From NCBI GenBank assembly GCA_027483125.1, contig JAIXVH010000233.1, forward strand, positions 1 through 32,225: 32,225 nt of DNA. Direction: 5' to 3'. This document shows positions 24,054 through 32,225 of the stretch, piece by piece (position 1 is the first letter of the stretch; the number at the start of each line of letters is the position of its first letter). The notes under the pieces were generated by a model. That model was given only the letters and a program-made list of their open reading frames with translations, did no database searches and was not told the DNA's origin. Source of the stretch: Acetobacteraceae bacterium. GTDB taxonomy: Bacteria; Pseudomonadota; Alphaproteobacteria; Acetobacterales; Acetobacteraceae. Position numbers and translations under genes: made by a program.

Positions 24054-25361
24054 TTACGCGCGAATCCGCGCCAGCGCATCCTCCACGCTCACCTCATGCC
24101 GCTCGCCGGTCGCGCGGCGCTTCAGCTCGACGCGCCCGGCCGCCGCACCGCGCGGCCCGATGATCGCCTGCCAGGGGAAGCCCAGCAGATCCGCATCGGC
24201 GAATTTCACGCCTGCCCGTTCGGCGCGGTCGTCATAGACGGCCTGGTCGGGCAGGCCCGCGAGCATCGCCTCGCACATCGCATCCGTTGCCGCGTCGCCC
24301 TGCTTCAGGTTCAGGATCGCGGCCTTCCAGGGGGCCACGGCGTCGGGCCAGATGATGCCGGCCTCGTCGTGGTTTGCCTCGATCAGGGCTGCGACCAGGC
24401 GCGAGACGCCGATGCCGTAGCTGCCCATTTCCGGCGTGACATTGGCGCCGTCCGGGCCGGGCACGGAAACACCCATCGCGGCGGTGTATTTCGTGCCGAA
24501 ATAGAAGATGTGCCCGACCTCGATGCCCCGCGCGGAGACACGGTCCGCCTCGGGGATCGCGTCCCAGGCGGCGACATCGTGCTTTTCATCCGTGGCGGCG
24601 TAGCGGGAGAGCCAGAAATCCGTGATCGGCTTCAGGTCGGCATTGTAGTTGGGCGCTTCGGCCAGGGCGTCGAATTGCAGCAGATCCTTGTGCAGGAAGA
24701 CCTGGCTTTCGCCGGTCTCCGCCAGGATGATAAATTCATGGCTGAGATTGCCGCCGATCGGGCCGGTATCGGCCTGCATCGGGATCGCCTTCAGGCCCAT
24801 GCGCGCGAAGGTGCGCAGATAGGCCACGAACATCTGGCGATAGGAATGCTGGGCGGCCTCGGCCGTCAGGTCGAAGCTGTAGGCGTCCTTCATCAGGAAC
24901 TCGCGGCCGCGCATCACACCGAAGCGCGGGCGACGCTCGTCACGGAATTTCCACTGGATGTGGTAAAGGTTGCGCGGCAAATCCCGATAGCTGCGGGCGT
25001 AGCTTTTGAAGATATCGGTGATCATTTCCTCATTGGTCGGGCCGTAGAGGATCTCGCGGTCGCCGCGGTCCTTGATGCGCAGCATTTCCTCGCCGTAGTC
25101 GTCATAGCGGCCGGATTGGCGCCAGAGCTCGGCCGACTGGATGGTCGGCATCAGCACTTCCTGGGCGCCGGCGCGGTCCTGCTCCTCGCGCACGATCTGC
25201 GTGACGTTGCGCAGCACGCGCCAGCCCATGGGCAGCCAGGCGTAGATGCCGGCCGCCGTCTGGCGGATGAGGCCCGCGCGCAGCATCAGGCGGTGCGAGA
25301 CGATCTGCGCCTCGGCGGGCGTTTCCTTGAGCGTGGGCAGGAAGGCGCGGGAAAGACGCAA
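24054..25361 (-). CDS. proS: Prolyl-tRNA synthetase
   Basis: Class II synthetase that charges tRNA-Pro. At 435 residues it is the short form without the ~180-residue editing insertion found in the E. coli enzyme. Motif 1 lies near [11 protein letters not shown], motif 2 near [21 protein letters not shown], motif 3 is [16 protein letters not shown], and an anticodon-binding domain follows. The start is a TTG at 25361 with GAGGA eight bases upstream; no in-frame ATG lies nearby and the family N-terminus ([13 protein letters not shown]) begins exactly there. It leads a minus-strand run with lolC and lolD. Its leader contains competing inverted repeats. Confidence 0.96.
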   Translation of the reverse strand: MRLSRAFLPTLKETPAEAQIVSHRLMLRAGLIRQTAAGIYAWLPMGWRVLRNVTQIVREEQDRAGAQEVLMPTIQSAELWRQSGRYDDYGEEMLRIKDRGDREILYGPTNEEMITDIFKSYARSYRDLPRNLYHIQWKFRDERRPRFGVMRGREFLMKDAYSFDLTAEAAQHSYRQMFVAYLRTFARMGLKAIPMQADTGPIGGNLSHEFIILAETGESQVFLHKDLLQFDALAEAPNYNADLKPITDFWLSRYAATDEKHDVAAWDAIPEADRVSARGIEVGHIFYFGTKYTAAMGVSVPGPDGANVTPEMGSYGIGVSRLVAALIEANHDEAGIIWPDAVAPWKAAILNLKQGDAATDAMCEAMLAGLPDQAVYDDRAERAGVKFADADLLGFPWQAIIGPRGAAAGRVELKRRATGERHEVSVEDALARIRA

Positions 25362-25407
25362 GGCGATGTTCCTCAGGCAGGTGCGGGCGGCAACCTAAAG
25401 GCCGGGC

Positions 25408-25523
25408 GCTGCACCGCAAGAGGGGGCGTTTGTTGCGCGATCGAAGCAATATAACTGCGGTGCAGCATGAATTCGCGCAAGTTTTTTTCGATATCCGCCT
25501 GAGCGGCATGCAGATATTGCTTC
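25408..25523 (-). promoter_or_regulatory. proS leader with overlapping inverted repeats
   Basis: Two perfect dyads interleave here. Pair A is GCTGCACCGCA (25408-25418) with TGCGGTGCAGC (25456-25466). Pair B is GAAGCAATAT (25443-25452) with ATATTGCTTC (25514-25523), extended by CTGC/GCAG. The left arm of B lies in the loop of A, so the two stems would compete or form a pseudoknot. The stretch is AT-richer than its surroundings and lies just upstream of proS, downstream of the rnj-operon terminator. Promoter or attenuator roles are inferred. Confidence 0.4.
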
Positions 25524-25544
25524 CCCTACCATCAGCCTTGGGCT

Positions 25545-25573
25545 AAAAAAAAGGCCGCCCATCGAGGGCGGCC
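25545..25573 (-). terminator. Intrinsic terminator (minus strand) ending the nuo-birA-coaX-rnj run
   Basis: On the minus strand GGCCGCCC-TCGAT-GGGCGGCC (perfect 8-bp stem) is followed by eight T residues, a textbook rho-independent terminator. It would stop transcripts coming from DUF1467/rnj before they enter proS. Confidence 0.85.
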
Positions 25574-25766
25574 AAGTTTAGGGAGGAAACGCCAGTCACA
25601 CGGCAGAAAGAGGACCAACCTCTCTCTGAACCCAAGATTGGCAAAAAACGGTCGGGGCGCTCAACGTCAAACGACCGGTTCGGTGGGTGAAAAATGGGCG
25701 AAAAGCTCGGACCCGCCAAAAACGAAAGCGGATCGTGCCTTTAATGGCCCGGTCCGCCTTTTTTTT
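25574..25766 (+). ncRNA. Candidate structured small RNA ending at an intrinsic terminator
   Basis: No convincing ORF is present, yet the plus strand shows consecutive hairpins. CAGAAAGAGG pairs with CCTCTCTCTG (25604-25628, one mismatch, ACCAA loop). CGGTCG pairs with CGACCG (25649-25677). GGTGGGT pairs with ACCCGCC (25682-25717). A strong terminator (25728-25766) then ends the series. No plus-strand gene upstream needs that terminator, so an independent plus-strand RNA is a reasonable explanation. No good sigma-70 promoter was identified, so the 5' end is a guess. Confidence 0.35.
25728..25766 (+). terminator. Intrinsic terminator (plus strand) with no upstream plus-strand gene
   Basis: GCGGATCGTGCC pairs with GGCCCGGTCCGC (one G-U, one mismatch) around TTTAAT, followed by C and eight T residues. 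It reads left to right, yet the nearest genes on both sides are on the minus strand. Confidence 0.75.
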
Positions 25767-25987
25767 GTGCATTTTTTGCGCCCTCAAGCGCCGGGCGCGG
25801 CCTCCGGCCGCTGGGCTTACGCCGCGCAACAGACCCAACAGGCGAGACTGGCTTATGGGCGGCGCCGGCCGCCATGCGGCCGGATGCCGCGGGGGTGTGG
25901 CGATTCTGGGAATGCAGCGCCTCGCACGGCGGTCACGGGTAGGATGCGGGATGGCATTATGACCGTTCTGCGATCGGCACGCCGCCG
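25767..25987. other. Non-coding spacer downstream of DUF1467
   Basis: The remainder of the 626-bp gap between proS and the DUF1467 gene. It contains a strong hairpin CCGGCCGC-CAT-GCGGCCGG (25865-25883) and a smaller GCGGCC-TCC-GGCCGC stem near 25797, neither followed by a T-run. Short ORFs in the track here show no recognisable family and no ribosome-binding site that I trust. It would form part of the long 3' untranslated region of the DUF1467/rnj transcript. Confidence 0.5.
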
Positions 25988-26260
25988 TCAGCCGCCCGGC
26001 GGCCGGGTCAGCGCAAACACCCCATCGCGGAAGCTCGCCCATTCCTGCGCAATCACCCAATAAATCCCAAGCCACACCACCACCGAAATCCCCGTGGTGA
26101 TCAGCACCTTGCGTCCCAGCCGCGGCTGGGTCGGCGCGCCGCGCCAGCCGCCTGTGGTCTCCTGACCCGTCGAATCGGGGCGCACGCCGATCGGCAGCGC
26201 GATGAACAGCGCCGTCCACCACACCAGAAAAAACACCACCAGGCCGGTGAACCAGCTCAT
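25988..26260 (-). CDS. DUF1467-family small membrane protein
   Basis: A 90-residue protein with two membrane helices (MSWFTGLVVFFLVWWTALFIALPIG and VLITTGISVVVWLGIYWVIA), a short Gly/Arg loop between them, and the family-typical motif LPIGVRP. This family of unknown function is recalled as common in alphaproteobacteria beside RNase J and proS, which matches this position. The ATG at 26260 overlaps the RNase J stop (TGATG) with GAGGG upstream; the track uses a GTG one codon earlier. Confidence 0.88.
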   Translation of the reverse strand: MSWFTGLVVFFLVWWTALFIALPIGVRPDSTGQETTGGWRGAPTQPRLGRKVLITTGISVVVWLGIYWVIAQEWASFRDGVFALTRPPGG

Positions 26261-27918
26261 CACACCCTCATCAGATGCACTTCGACATTGGGGCGCTTCT
26301 TCAACCGCCGCCCCACCGCCTTGCGCAGTGCCGCCCGCGCGGCCTCGCGCAGCGAATCATCCTCGCGCTTCAGGGCATTGGGCAAGTCGCGCATCACGCG
26401 CGCCAGTTCCTCGGCCAGTTGCTCGGGTTCCTCGCCGGCGGGGTCGAACAGCCCGGGGGCGGCCACCTGCGGCTGGCCCAGCACCTTGCCCGCGCGGTCC
26501 ACCGCGAAGCTCGCCACCACCACGCCGTTGTAGAGCATGCGCTTGCGCGCCCCCAGCACGCCGCCCTCCATCGGCAGCAGCCGGTTGCCGTCCACCGCGA
26601 GCCGCCCGACCACGGCACTGCCGACCACATCCGCACGGCCGGGTGCGAGGCGGATGATGTCACCATCCTCCACCAGCAGCGCATCCGCGCCCGCTTCTTC
26701 GGCCAATGCGGCGTGTTCCGACAGATGCCGCCATTCGCCATGCGTCGGCACCGCGACCTTGGGCTTCACCAAGGCATAGAGCCGGCGCAATTCGTCCTTC
26801 GCCGGGTGGCCGGAGACATGGATGCCCGCCACGTCATCCGGCGTGATCACCTTCGCCCCGGCGCGCGCCAATTCGCCCTGCATGCGCAGCACCGCGCGTT
26901 CATTGCCCGGGATCATGCGTGCGGAGAAAATCACCGTATCGCCCTCACCCAGCGAGATATGCGGGTGCTCGTCATTGGCGATCTTGGCCATGGCGCTGCG
27001 CTCTTCGCCCTGGCTGCCGGTGCAGATCAGCAGAAGCTCGCTGTCGGGCAGGTAGCTCGCCTCTTCCTCCGCGATGAAGTCGGGCACGCGCGTCAGGTAG
27101 CCGCATTCGCGCGCGGCGTTCACCGCATTGCGCAAGCTGCGCCCAAACAGCGCGACCTTGCGGCCGGCGGCCTGCGCAGCGAGTGCCACCGATTCCACAC
27201 GCGCGACGTTGGTCGCGAACAGCGTGATGGCGACGCGGCCCTTCTGCTCGGCGATCACCTTGGTCAGCGCCTCGCGCACCGTGGCTTCGCTGCCGGCGCG
27301 GCCATCGACCAGCACATTGGTGCTGTCGCAGACCATGGCCAGCACGCCTTCTTCGCCCAAGGCGGCGAAGGCCGCCTCATCCGTCGGCGGGCCGAGCAGC
27401 GGGAATGGGTCCAGCTTCCAATCGCCGGTGTGCAGCACCGTGCCGTGATGCGTGCGGATCACCAGCGCCTGCGCCTCGGGGATGGAGTGCGTCACGCGCA
27501 GGAACTGGCATTCGAAGGGTGCCAGCGAAAACGCCGCACCGGGCTTGATGACATGCAGCGGCACGTCCTGGCCCAGGCCCACCTCGCCCAGCTTGCGCCG
27601 CAGCACGGTGATGACGAAGGGCGTGCCATAGACCGGGCAATTCAGGCTGGGCCAGAGATGCGCCACCGCCCCGATATGGTCTTCATGCGCATGGGTGATC
27701 ACCAGGCCCACCAGCTTCTTGGCGCGCTCTGCGATCCAGGCCGGGTCGGGCACCAGCACATCCACTTCAGGGTTTTCGGATCCGCCGAAACCCAGGCCGC
27801 AATCGACCGCCAGAAGCGCGCCGTCGCAGCGATAGATGTTGAAGTTCATTCCGATCTCGCCGGTCCCGCCGAGGGGAATGAAGGCAAGGTCGTTGTTCGC
27901 GTCAGGGGAAATTGTCAT
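26260..27918 (-). CDS. rnj: Ribonuclease J
   Basis: Metallo-beta-lactamase/beta-CASP ribonuclease of 552 residues with endo- and 5'-exonuclease roles in RNA decay and maturation. The zinc motif HAHEDH (residues 76-81) follows LVGLVITH. Further family marks are the N-terminal LAFIPLGGTGEIGMN, GDWKLDPFP, the beta-CASP segment LLICTGSQGEERSAM, and HVSGHPAKDEL. A C-terminal domain follows (ending KKRPNVEVHLMRV). Alphaproteobacteria often have RNase J alongside RNase E. The gene starts 30 bp after coaX and overlaps the DUF1467 start by one base. Confidence 0.96.
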   Translation of the reverse strand: MTISPDANNDLAFIPLGGTGEIGMNFNIYRCDGALLAVDCGLGFGGSENPEVDVLVPDPAWIAERAKKLVGLVITHAHEDHIGAVAHLWPSLNCPVYGTPFVITVLRRKLGEVGLGQDVPLHVIKPGAAFSLAPFECQFLRVTHSIPEAQALVIRTHHGTVLHTGDWKLDPFPLLGPPTDEAAFAALGEEGVLAMVCDSTNVLVDGRAGSEATVREALTKVIAEQKGRVAITLFATNVARVESVALAAQAAGRKVALFGRSLRNAVNAARECGYLTRVPDFIAEEEASYLPDSELLLICTGSQGEERSAMAKIANDEHPHISLGEGDTVIFSARMIPGNERAVLRMQGELARAGAKVITPDDVAGIHVSGHPAKDELRRLYALVKPKVAVPTHGEWRHLSEHAALAEEAGADALLVEDGDIIRLAPGRADVVGSAVVGRLAVDGNRLLPMEGGVLGARKRMLYNGVVVASFAVDRAGKVLGQPQVAAPGLFDPAGEEPEQLAEELARVMRDLPNALKREDDSLREAARAALRKAVGRRLKKRPNVEVHLMRV

Positions 27919-27948
27919 GTGCCGACAGCAGATACGGCAAACCCAGCG

Positions 27949-28752
27949 CTATTCAAGCTCCGCGCGTGTGCGGGATGGCAGGACCGGCGAGGGATTGCGC
28001 TCGGACAGCATGCGCAGCCCGTCCAGCGTGATGTCCTGGTCGATGCGTTCGATGACGCTTGTGCCCTCGGCGAAGAGCGGTGCCAGGCCGCCAGTGCCAA
28101 TCACCTTCATCGGCGCATCGAATTCAGCCTTGATGCGGCCGGTGATGCCCTCGATCAACCCGACATAGCCCCAGTAGATGCCGGATTGCATGGCGGCGAC
28201 AGTGTTGCGCCCGATCGCCGCCTGCGGGCGGCCGATGCCGATGCGCGGCAGGCGCGCGGCCGCGCGGTGCAGCGCCTCGATCGAGAGGTTGATGCCCGGC
28301 GCGATCACGCCGCCCTGGTAGTCGCCCGCAGCATCCACCACATCGAAGGTGGTGGCGGTGCCGAAATCGATCACGATCAGCGGGCCCTTGTAGTGCCGAT
28401 GCGCGGCGAGCGCGTTCAGCAGGCGGTCGGCGCCGACATCAGTGGGGCTGTCCACCTTGATGGCGAAGCCCCAGTCGAGCGCGGCGCGCGCGACCAGCGG
28501 CTCAGCACCGAACCAGTCGCGGCACAGGCGGCGCAGATTGTAGAGCGCGGCGGGCACCACGGTGCCGATGACGCAGCGGGTGATCTGAACAGGTTTCAGG
28601 GACGCGAATTGCATCAACTGCAGCAGCCACACGGCATATTCGTCAGAGGTGCGCTCGGGCGCCATCGCAATACGCCAACGACCGCGCCACCGCGTGCCGT
28701 CATGCACCGCGAAGACCACATTGGTGTTGCCCGCATCGATGGCCAGCAGCAT
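27949..28752 (-). CDS. coaX: Type III pantothenate kinase
   Basis: First enzyme of coenzyme A synthesis, phosphorylating pantothenate; 267 residues. It carries the ASKHA-fold phosphate motif [13 protein letters not shown] at the N-terminus, the GADR motif ([14 protein letters not shown]) and the second phosphate loop [13 protein letters not shown]. Type III enzymes are insensitive to CoA feedback and need a monovalent cation; that is family knowledge. The ATG overlaps the birA stop (TGATG), so the two are coupled. No coaA is seen in the window. Confidence 0.95.
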   Translation of the reverse strand: MLLAIDAGNTNVVFAVHDGTRWRGRWRIAMAPERTSDEYAVWLLQLMQFASLKPVQITRCVIGTVVPAALYNLRRLCRDWFGAEPLVARAALDWGFAIKVDSPTDVGADRLLNALAAHRHYKGPLIVIDFGTATTFDVVDAAGDYQGGVIAPGINLSIEALHRAAARLPRIGIGRPQAAIGRNTVAAMQSGIYWGYVGLIEGITGRIKAEFDAPMKVIGTGGLAPLFAEGTSVIERIDQDITLDGLRMLSERNPSPVLPSRTRAELE

Positions 28753-29426
28753 CAGGCGATTTCCCCTGCGTGCAGCACCACGCTGCCCGCGTCCGTCAGC
28801 AGGCGCAGCCCACCATCATCGGCAAGGCCTTCATAGCGCCCGGCGGTGGTTGTTGCACCCCTGGTGACGGACAGCGGCGTGCCAAGCGCGGGGCCGGCGG
28901 CCTGCCAGGCGCTGCGGATGGCGGCGAAGCCCTCGCGTGCGAGCTGGGCGCGGCGGGTGGCGAGTGCGGCCAGAAGGCGCGCGGCGAAATCCTCCGGCGG
29001 TTCAGCGCCGAGGGCAGCCGTGGCGCGGCCGGTGACATGGGGGGCGAAGGCCAGGTTCACGCCAAAACCGACGGAGAGCCAAGCAATATGCGGGCCATCC
29101 GCTTCGGCCTCCAGCAGGATGCCGGCGACCTTGGCACCATCCAGCATGAGGTCGTTCGGCCATTTCAGTTGTGTGTGCGGGCCGGCTGCATCGTGCAGCG
29201 CGACGGCGGCGAGCAGCGCGTGCTGAGGCGCATCGCGCAAGGGCGCGTCGGGGCGCAGCAGCACCGATAGGTGCAGATTGCCTGATGGTGAATTCCAGGA
29301 TCGGCCATGCGTGCCACGACCTGCGGTCTGACGGCGTGCGAGGATCGCGTGGCCATCGGGCGCGCCCGCCAGCGCTGCTTCGCGCAACGCGTCGGCGGTG
29401 CTGGGGAGGCTGTCGTGGATGATCAC
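28752..29426 (-). CDS. birA: Biotin--[acetyl-CoA-carboxylase] ligase
   Basis: Attaches biotin to the carboxyl carrier protein; 224 residues. It has the biotinyl-AMP loop [19 protein letters not shown], the KWPND motif ([20 protein letters not shown]) and a small C-terminal domain. It lacks the N-terminal helix-turn-helix of E. coli BirA, so it is the monofunctional class I form and should not repress biotin genes. The start is a GTG inside the nuoN stop (GTGA overlap). Confidence 0.95.
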   Translation of the reverse strand: MIIHDSLPSTADALREAALAGAPDGHAILARRQTAGRGTHGRSWNSPSGNLHLSVLLRPDAPLRDAPQHALLAAVALHDAAGPHTQLKWPNDLMLDGAKVAGILLEAEADGPHIAWLSVGFGVNLAFAPHVTGRATAALGAEPPEDFAARLLAALATRRAQLAREGFAAIRSAWQAAGPALGTPLSVTRGATTTAGRYEGLADDGGLRLLTDAGSVVLHAGEIA

Positions 29427-30844
29427 CCGATCAGGGAGGCGACCGCCGCGCGTGCCGCCGCCAGCAAGGGGCCGGGGAAGATGAAGAACAGCGCCGTGAA
29501 CAGCCCGGTGCCGCCGATGACGATGGAGAGCGATGTCGGCCGCGGATCGAAGGCCGGCAGCGGCGCGTCGAAATACATCACCTTGATGATGCGCAGATAA
29601 TAATAGGCCGAGACGACCGAGGCCAGCACGCCCACCACCGCCAGCGTCCAGAAGCCCGCCTGCACCGCCGGCAGCAGCACATAAAGCTTGCCGAAGAAGC
29701 CGGCGAGCGGCGGCACGCCGGCCATGGAGAACATGAAGACGGCCATCGCGAGCGCCATGGCGGGGTCGGTGCGGCCGAGGCCGGCGAGGTCATCCACGCC
29801 CTCCACCGCGCGGCCGTTGCGGCGCATGGCGATGAGCACGGCGAAGGCGCCGATGTTCATGAACAGGTATATGGCCATGTAGACCAGCGTGCCGCGCAGG
29901 CCGGCATCGCCGCCAACGGCCAGGCCCATCAGCGCGAAGCCGATATGGCCGATGGAGGAATAGGCCATCAGGCGCTTGATGTTCTGCTGCCCGATGGCGG
30001 CGAAGGCGCCCAGCACCATGGAGCCGAGCGAGGCCAGAATAATGACCTGCTGCCATTGCGCGGTGACATCACCGAAGGGCCCGGCAAGGACGCGCGTGAG
30101 GAGCGCCACGGCGGCGATTTTGGGGGCGGCCGCGAAAAAGGCGGTGACAGGTGTGGGCGCGCCTTCATAGACGTCGGGCGTCCACATATGGAACGGCACG
30201 GCGGAGACCTTGAAGGCCAGGGCCGCGATGATGAAGACGATGCCCACAATGACGCCGGCGGAGACGCCTTGCGGGGAGGAGAGCGCTTCCGCGATGCGGT
30301 CGAAATTGGTGGTGCCGGTGAAGCCATAGACCAGCGAGGCGCCATAGAGCAGCAGGCCGGAGGCCAGCGCACCCAACACGAAATACTTCAGGCCAGCTTC
30401 AGCGCTGCGCGGGTTGTCACGGTCAATCGAGGCAATGACGTAGAGCGGCAGCGAGAGCAGTTCGAGGCCCATGTAGAGCGCCATCAGGTCATTGGCGCTG
30501 ATCATCACCATCATGCCGACGGTGGCGAAGAGAATGAGGACCGGGAATTCGAAGCGCGCGATGCCTTCCTTCTGGTTCCAGTCCATCGCCATCACGATGC
30601 CGAGTGCCGCGCCCAGAATGGCGAGAAGCTTCATGAAACGGCTGAAGCTGTCGGCCACGTATTGGCCGGCGAAGGCGGTGCCTTCGGGCTGCGCCAGCGT
30701 CAGTGCGGCGGCCAGGACCAGGGCGCCGACGACGGCCATGGTGACGGGGAAGGTCGTGTCGCGCTTGGGGATCACGCCGCCGATCAGGATGAAGAGGCCG
30801 GCAATGGCGAGAACGAGTTCGGGGAGTGCGAGAGTCCAGTTCAT
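29423..30844 (-). CDS. nuoN: NADH-quinone oxidoreductase subunit N
   Basis: Antiporter-like, proton-pumping membrane subunit of respiratory complex I; 473 residues and about 14 helices. Typical marks are LALPELVLAIAGLFILIGG at the N-terminus, the conserved Lys helix region KVSAVPFHMWTPDVYEGAP, and KRLMAYSSIGHIGFALMG. It follows nuoM with one base between stop and start, and its own stop overlaps birA, so this is the end of the nuo operon fused to downstream housekeeping genes. Confidence 0.96.
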   Translation of the reverse strand: MNWTLALPELVLAIAGLFILIGGVIPKRDTTFPVTMAVVGALVLAAALTLAQPEGTAFAGQYVADSFSRFMKLLAILGAALGIVMAMDWNQKEGIARFEFPVLILFATVGMMVMISANDLMALYMGLELLSLPLYVIASIDRDNPRSAEAGLKYFVLGALASGLLLYGASLVYGFTGTTNFDRIAEALSSPQGVSAGVIVGIVFIIAALAFKVSAVPFHMWTPDVYEGAPTPVTAFFAAAPKIAAVALLTRVLAGPFGDVTAQWQQVIILASLGSMVLGAFAAIGQQNIKRLMAYSSIGHIGFALMGLAVGGDAGLRGTLVYMAIYLFMNIGAFAVLIAMRRNGRAVEGVDDLAGLGRTDPAMALAMAVFMFSMAGVPPLAGFFGKLYVLLPAVQAGFWTLAVVGVLASVVSAYYYLRIIKVMYFDAPLPAFDPRPTSLSIVIGGTGLFTALFFIFPGPLLAAARAAVASLIG

Positions 30845-30845
30845 G

Positions 30846-32225
30846 TCACTGCATCCCGGCCAGGCGCGTGACCGCCAACGCGGCGTGATGCTGCGTGACG
30901 AGTTGCGCGACCGACGCCTCGAAGAATTGCGTGAAGGATTGCGGCGAAATGCCCATCCAGAGAGTGAGTGCGATCAGCGGCGCGAACACCGCGTGTTCGC
31001 GCGGCGAGAGATCCATCATGGCGCGCAGATTGTCGCGCGTGATCTTGCCGAAGGCGACGCGGCGGTAGAGCAGCAGCATGTATGCCGCGCCCAGGATCAT
31101 GCCGAGGCCGGCGCCGAGCGCGAGCCAGGGCGAGACCGCCCAGGCGCCGACGATCACCAGGAATTCGCCGGGGAAACCCGCGGTGCCGGGGAGTGCGACG
31201 CTGGCCATGGTGAAGAGCATGAACACCAACGCATAGGCGGGCAGGATTTTGGCCACGCCGCCATATCGGGCGATTTCGCGCGTGTGCTCGCGGTCATACA
31301 GGACGCCCACACAGAGGAAGAGCGCGCCAGAGACGACGCCATGGCTGAGCATCTGGAACAGCGCGCCCTCGATCCCCTGCTGGTTGAAGGTGAAGACGCC
31401 GATGGTGACGATGCCCATATGCGCGACCGAGGAATAGGCGATGAGCTTCTTCATGTCGGTCTGCGCGAGTGCGACCAGCGAGGTATAGACCACCGCGATG
31501 ACGGAGAGCGCGAAGATCAGCGGCGCGAAATCGGCGCTGGCTTCGGGCAGCATGGGCATGGAGAAACGGATGAAGCCGTAGCCGCCCATTTTCAGCAGAA
31601 CGCCCGCCAGAATGACGGAGCCCGCGGTGGGCGCTTCGACGTGTGCGTCGGGCAGCCAGGTGTGCACGGGCCACATCGGCACCTTCACCGCGAAGGAGGC
31701 GAAGAAGGCAAGGAAGATGAGGTGCTGCCAGCTGGCCGGCACGTCCCAGGCCAGAAGGTCCGGGATGTCGGTTGTGCCGGCGCCGTACCACAGCGCGATG
31801 ATGGCCAGCAGCATCAGCACCGAACCGGCGAAGGTGTAGAGGAAGAATTTATAGGCCGCGTAGACGCGCCGCGCGCCGCCCCAGACACCGATGATCAGGA
31901 ACATCGGGATCAGCACGCCTTCGAAGAAGATGTAGAACACTACGAAGTCCAGCGCGCAGAACATGCCGACCATCATGGTCTCTAGGATCAGGAAGGCGAT
32001 CATATATTCGCGCACCCGGGTCTGCACCGCTTGCCAGGAAGACAGAATGCAGATGGGCGTCAGCAATGTGGAGAGCAGCACGAACAGCACTGAGATGCCA
32101 TCCACGCCCATATGATAGGTGACGCCGAAATCAGCGAGCCAATCCAGCCTTTCGACGAATTGGAACTCAGCTTCATTCTTGTCGAAGCGGAACCACAGCA
32201 CCAGGGACAGCATGAAGGTGATCAG
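30846..32225 (-). CDS. nuoM: NADH-quinone oxidoreductase subunit M (5' end cut by window)
   Basis: Antiporter-like subunit of complex I. The visible part includes [27 protein letters not shown]-like [35 protein letters not shown] and [18 protein letters not shown], all hallmarks of NuoM. The track starts at a Met at 32213, but the frame stays open to the window edge (LITFM) and NuoM normally has a further N-terminal helix, so the true start lies outside. At least 459 residues are present. The stop is one base before nuoN. Confidence 0.96.
   Translation of the reverse strand: MITFMLSLVLWFRFDKNEAEFQFVERLDWLADFGVTYHMGVDGISVLFVLLSTLLTPICILSSWQAVQTRVREYMIAFLILETMMVGMFCALDFVVFYIFFEGVLIPMFLIIGVWGGARRVYAAYKFFLYTFAGSVLMLLAIIALWYGAGTTDIPDLLAWDVPASWQHLIFLAFFASFAVKVPMWPVHTWLPDAHVEAPTAGSVILAGVLLKMGGYGFIRFSMPMLPEASADFAPLIFALSVIAVVYTSLVALAQTDMKKLIAYSSVAHMGIVTIGVFTFNQQGIEGALFQMLSHGVVSGALFLCVGVLYDREHTREIARYGGVAKILPAYALVFMLFTMASVALPGTAGFPGEFLVIVGAWAVSPWLALGAGLGMILGAAYMLLLYRRVAFGKITRDNLRAMMDLSPREHAVFAPLIALTLWMGISPQSFTQFFEASVAQLVTQHHAALAVTRLAGMQ

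Noticed and set aside
25574-25766. Known housekeeping RNAs (tRNA, SRP RNA, tmRNA, RNase P RNA) in the structured spacer
   Set aside because: None of their conserved sequences (for example a T-loop GTTCGA or the SRP GGAAG core) is visible there.
25687-25962. 91-residue plus-strand ORF in the proS/DUF1467 spacer
   Set aside because: It runs through the plus-strand terminator hairpin and T-run, has no ribosome-binding site and no family resemblance.
26275-28836. 853-residue plus-strand ORF over rnj and coaX
   Set aside because: Shadow frame; both minus-strand genes carry complete catalytic motifs.

Overview
This 32 kb window is high-GC DNA (mostly GC-rich third codon positions). Its gene content and gene order fit an alphaproteobacterium, probably of the Acetobacteraceae/Roseomonas type. 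The taxonomic guess rests on protein style and synteny recalled from the group, not on a search. About 25 protein genes are supported. No rRNA, tRNA, CRISPR array, transposase or phage gene was seen.

Layout. (1) 4-3154, minus: an ABC permease/ATPase plus a HlyD-type adaptor, the inner-membrane half of a type I secretion system, followed by a GtrA-family membrane protein (3370-3780, minus). (2) 3878-7116, plus: a 3-hydroxyisobutyrate-dehydrogenase-like oxidoreductase and an aldehyde dehydrogenase joined by an ATGA overlap, then an AraC-type regulator. A fasciclin-domain exported protein faces it. (3) 7856-13676: a peptide-type substrate-binding protein on plus, converging on a four-gene Dpp/Opp-type ABC transporter on minus. 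The 280 bp between them is a cluster of at least five strong palindromes. (4) 13716-18949, minus: an AI-2E-family permease, a small family-3-type solute-binding protein and dnaE, tightly packed upstream of the peptide transporter. (5) 19009-22086: a DMT exporter, a succinate-semialdehyde-type dehydrogenase, and an unannotated 217-residue protein with a caspase-like His/Cys pattern. (6) 22114-32225, minus: lolD, lolC, proS, then a DUF1467 gene, rnj (RNase J), coaX, birA, nuoN and nuoM (cut by the window edge).

Block 6 plus dnaE resembles an order I recall as conserved in alphaproteobacteria (nuo genes, birA, coaX, RNase J, DUF1467, proS, lolC, lolD, dnaE). Here block 5 sits between lolD and dnaE, so it looks like inserted accessory content. 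Most minus-strand neighbours overlap by 1-8 bases, which implies long translationally coupled operons.

The most interesting non-routine signals are: the small caspase-like protein at 21433-22086; the palindrome cluster at 9482-9707; and the non-coding stretch at 25362-25987. That stretch has two oppositely oriented intrinsic terminators, a chain of hairpins between them (a possible small RNA), and competing dyads in the proS leader. None of these is proven from sequence alone.
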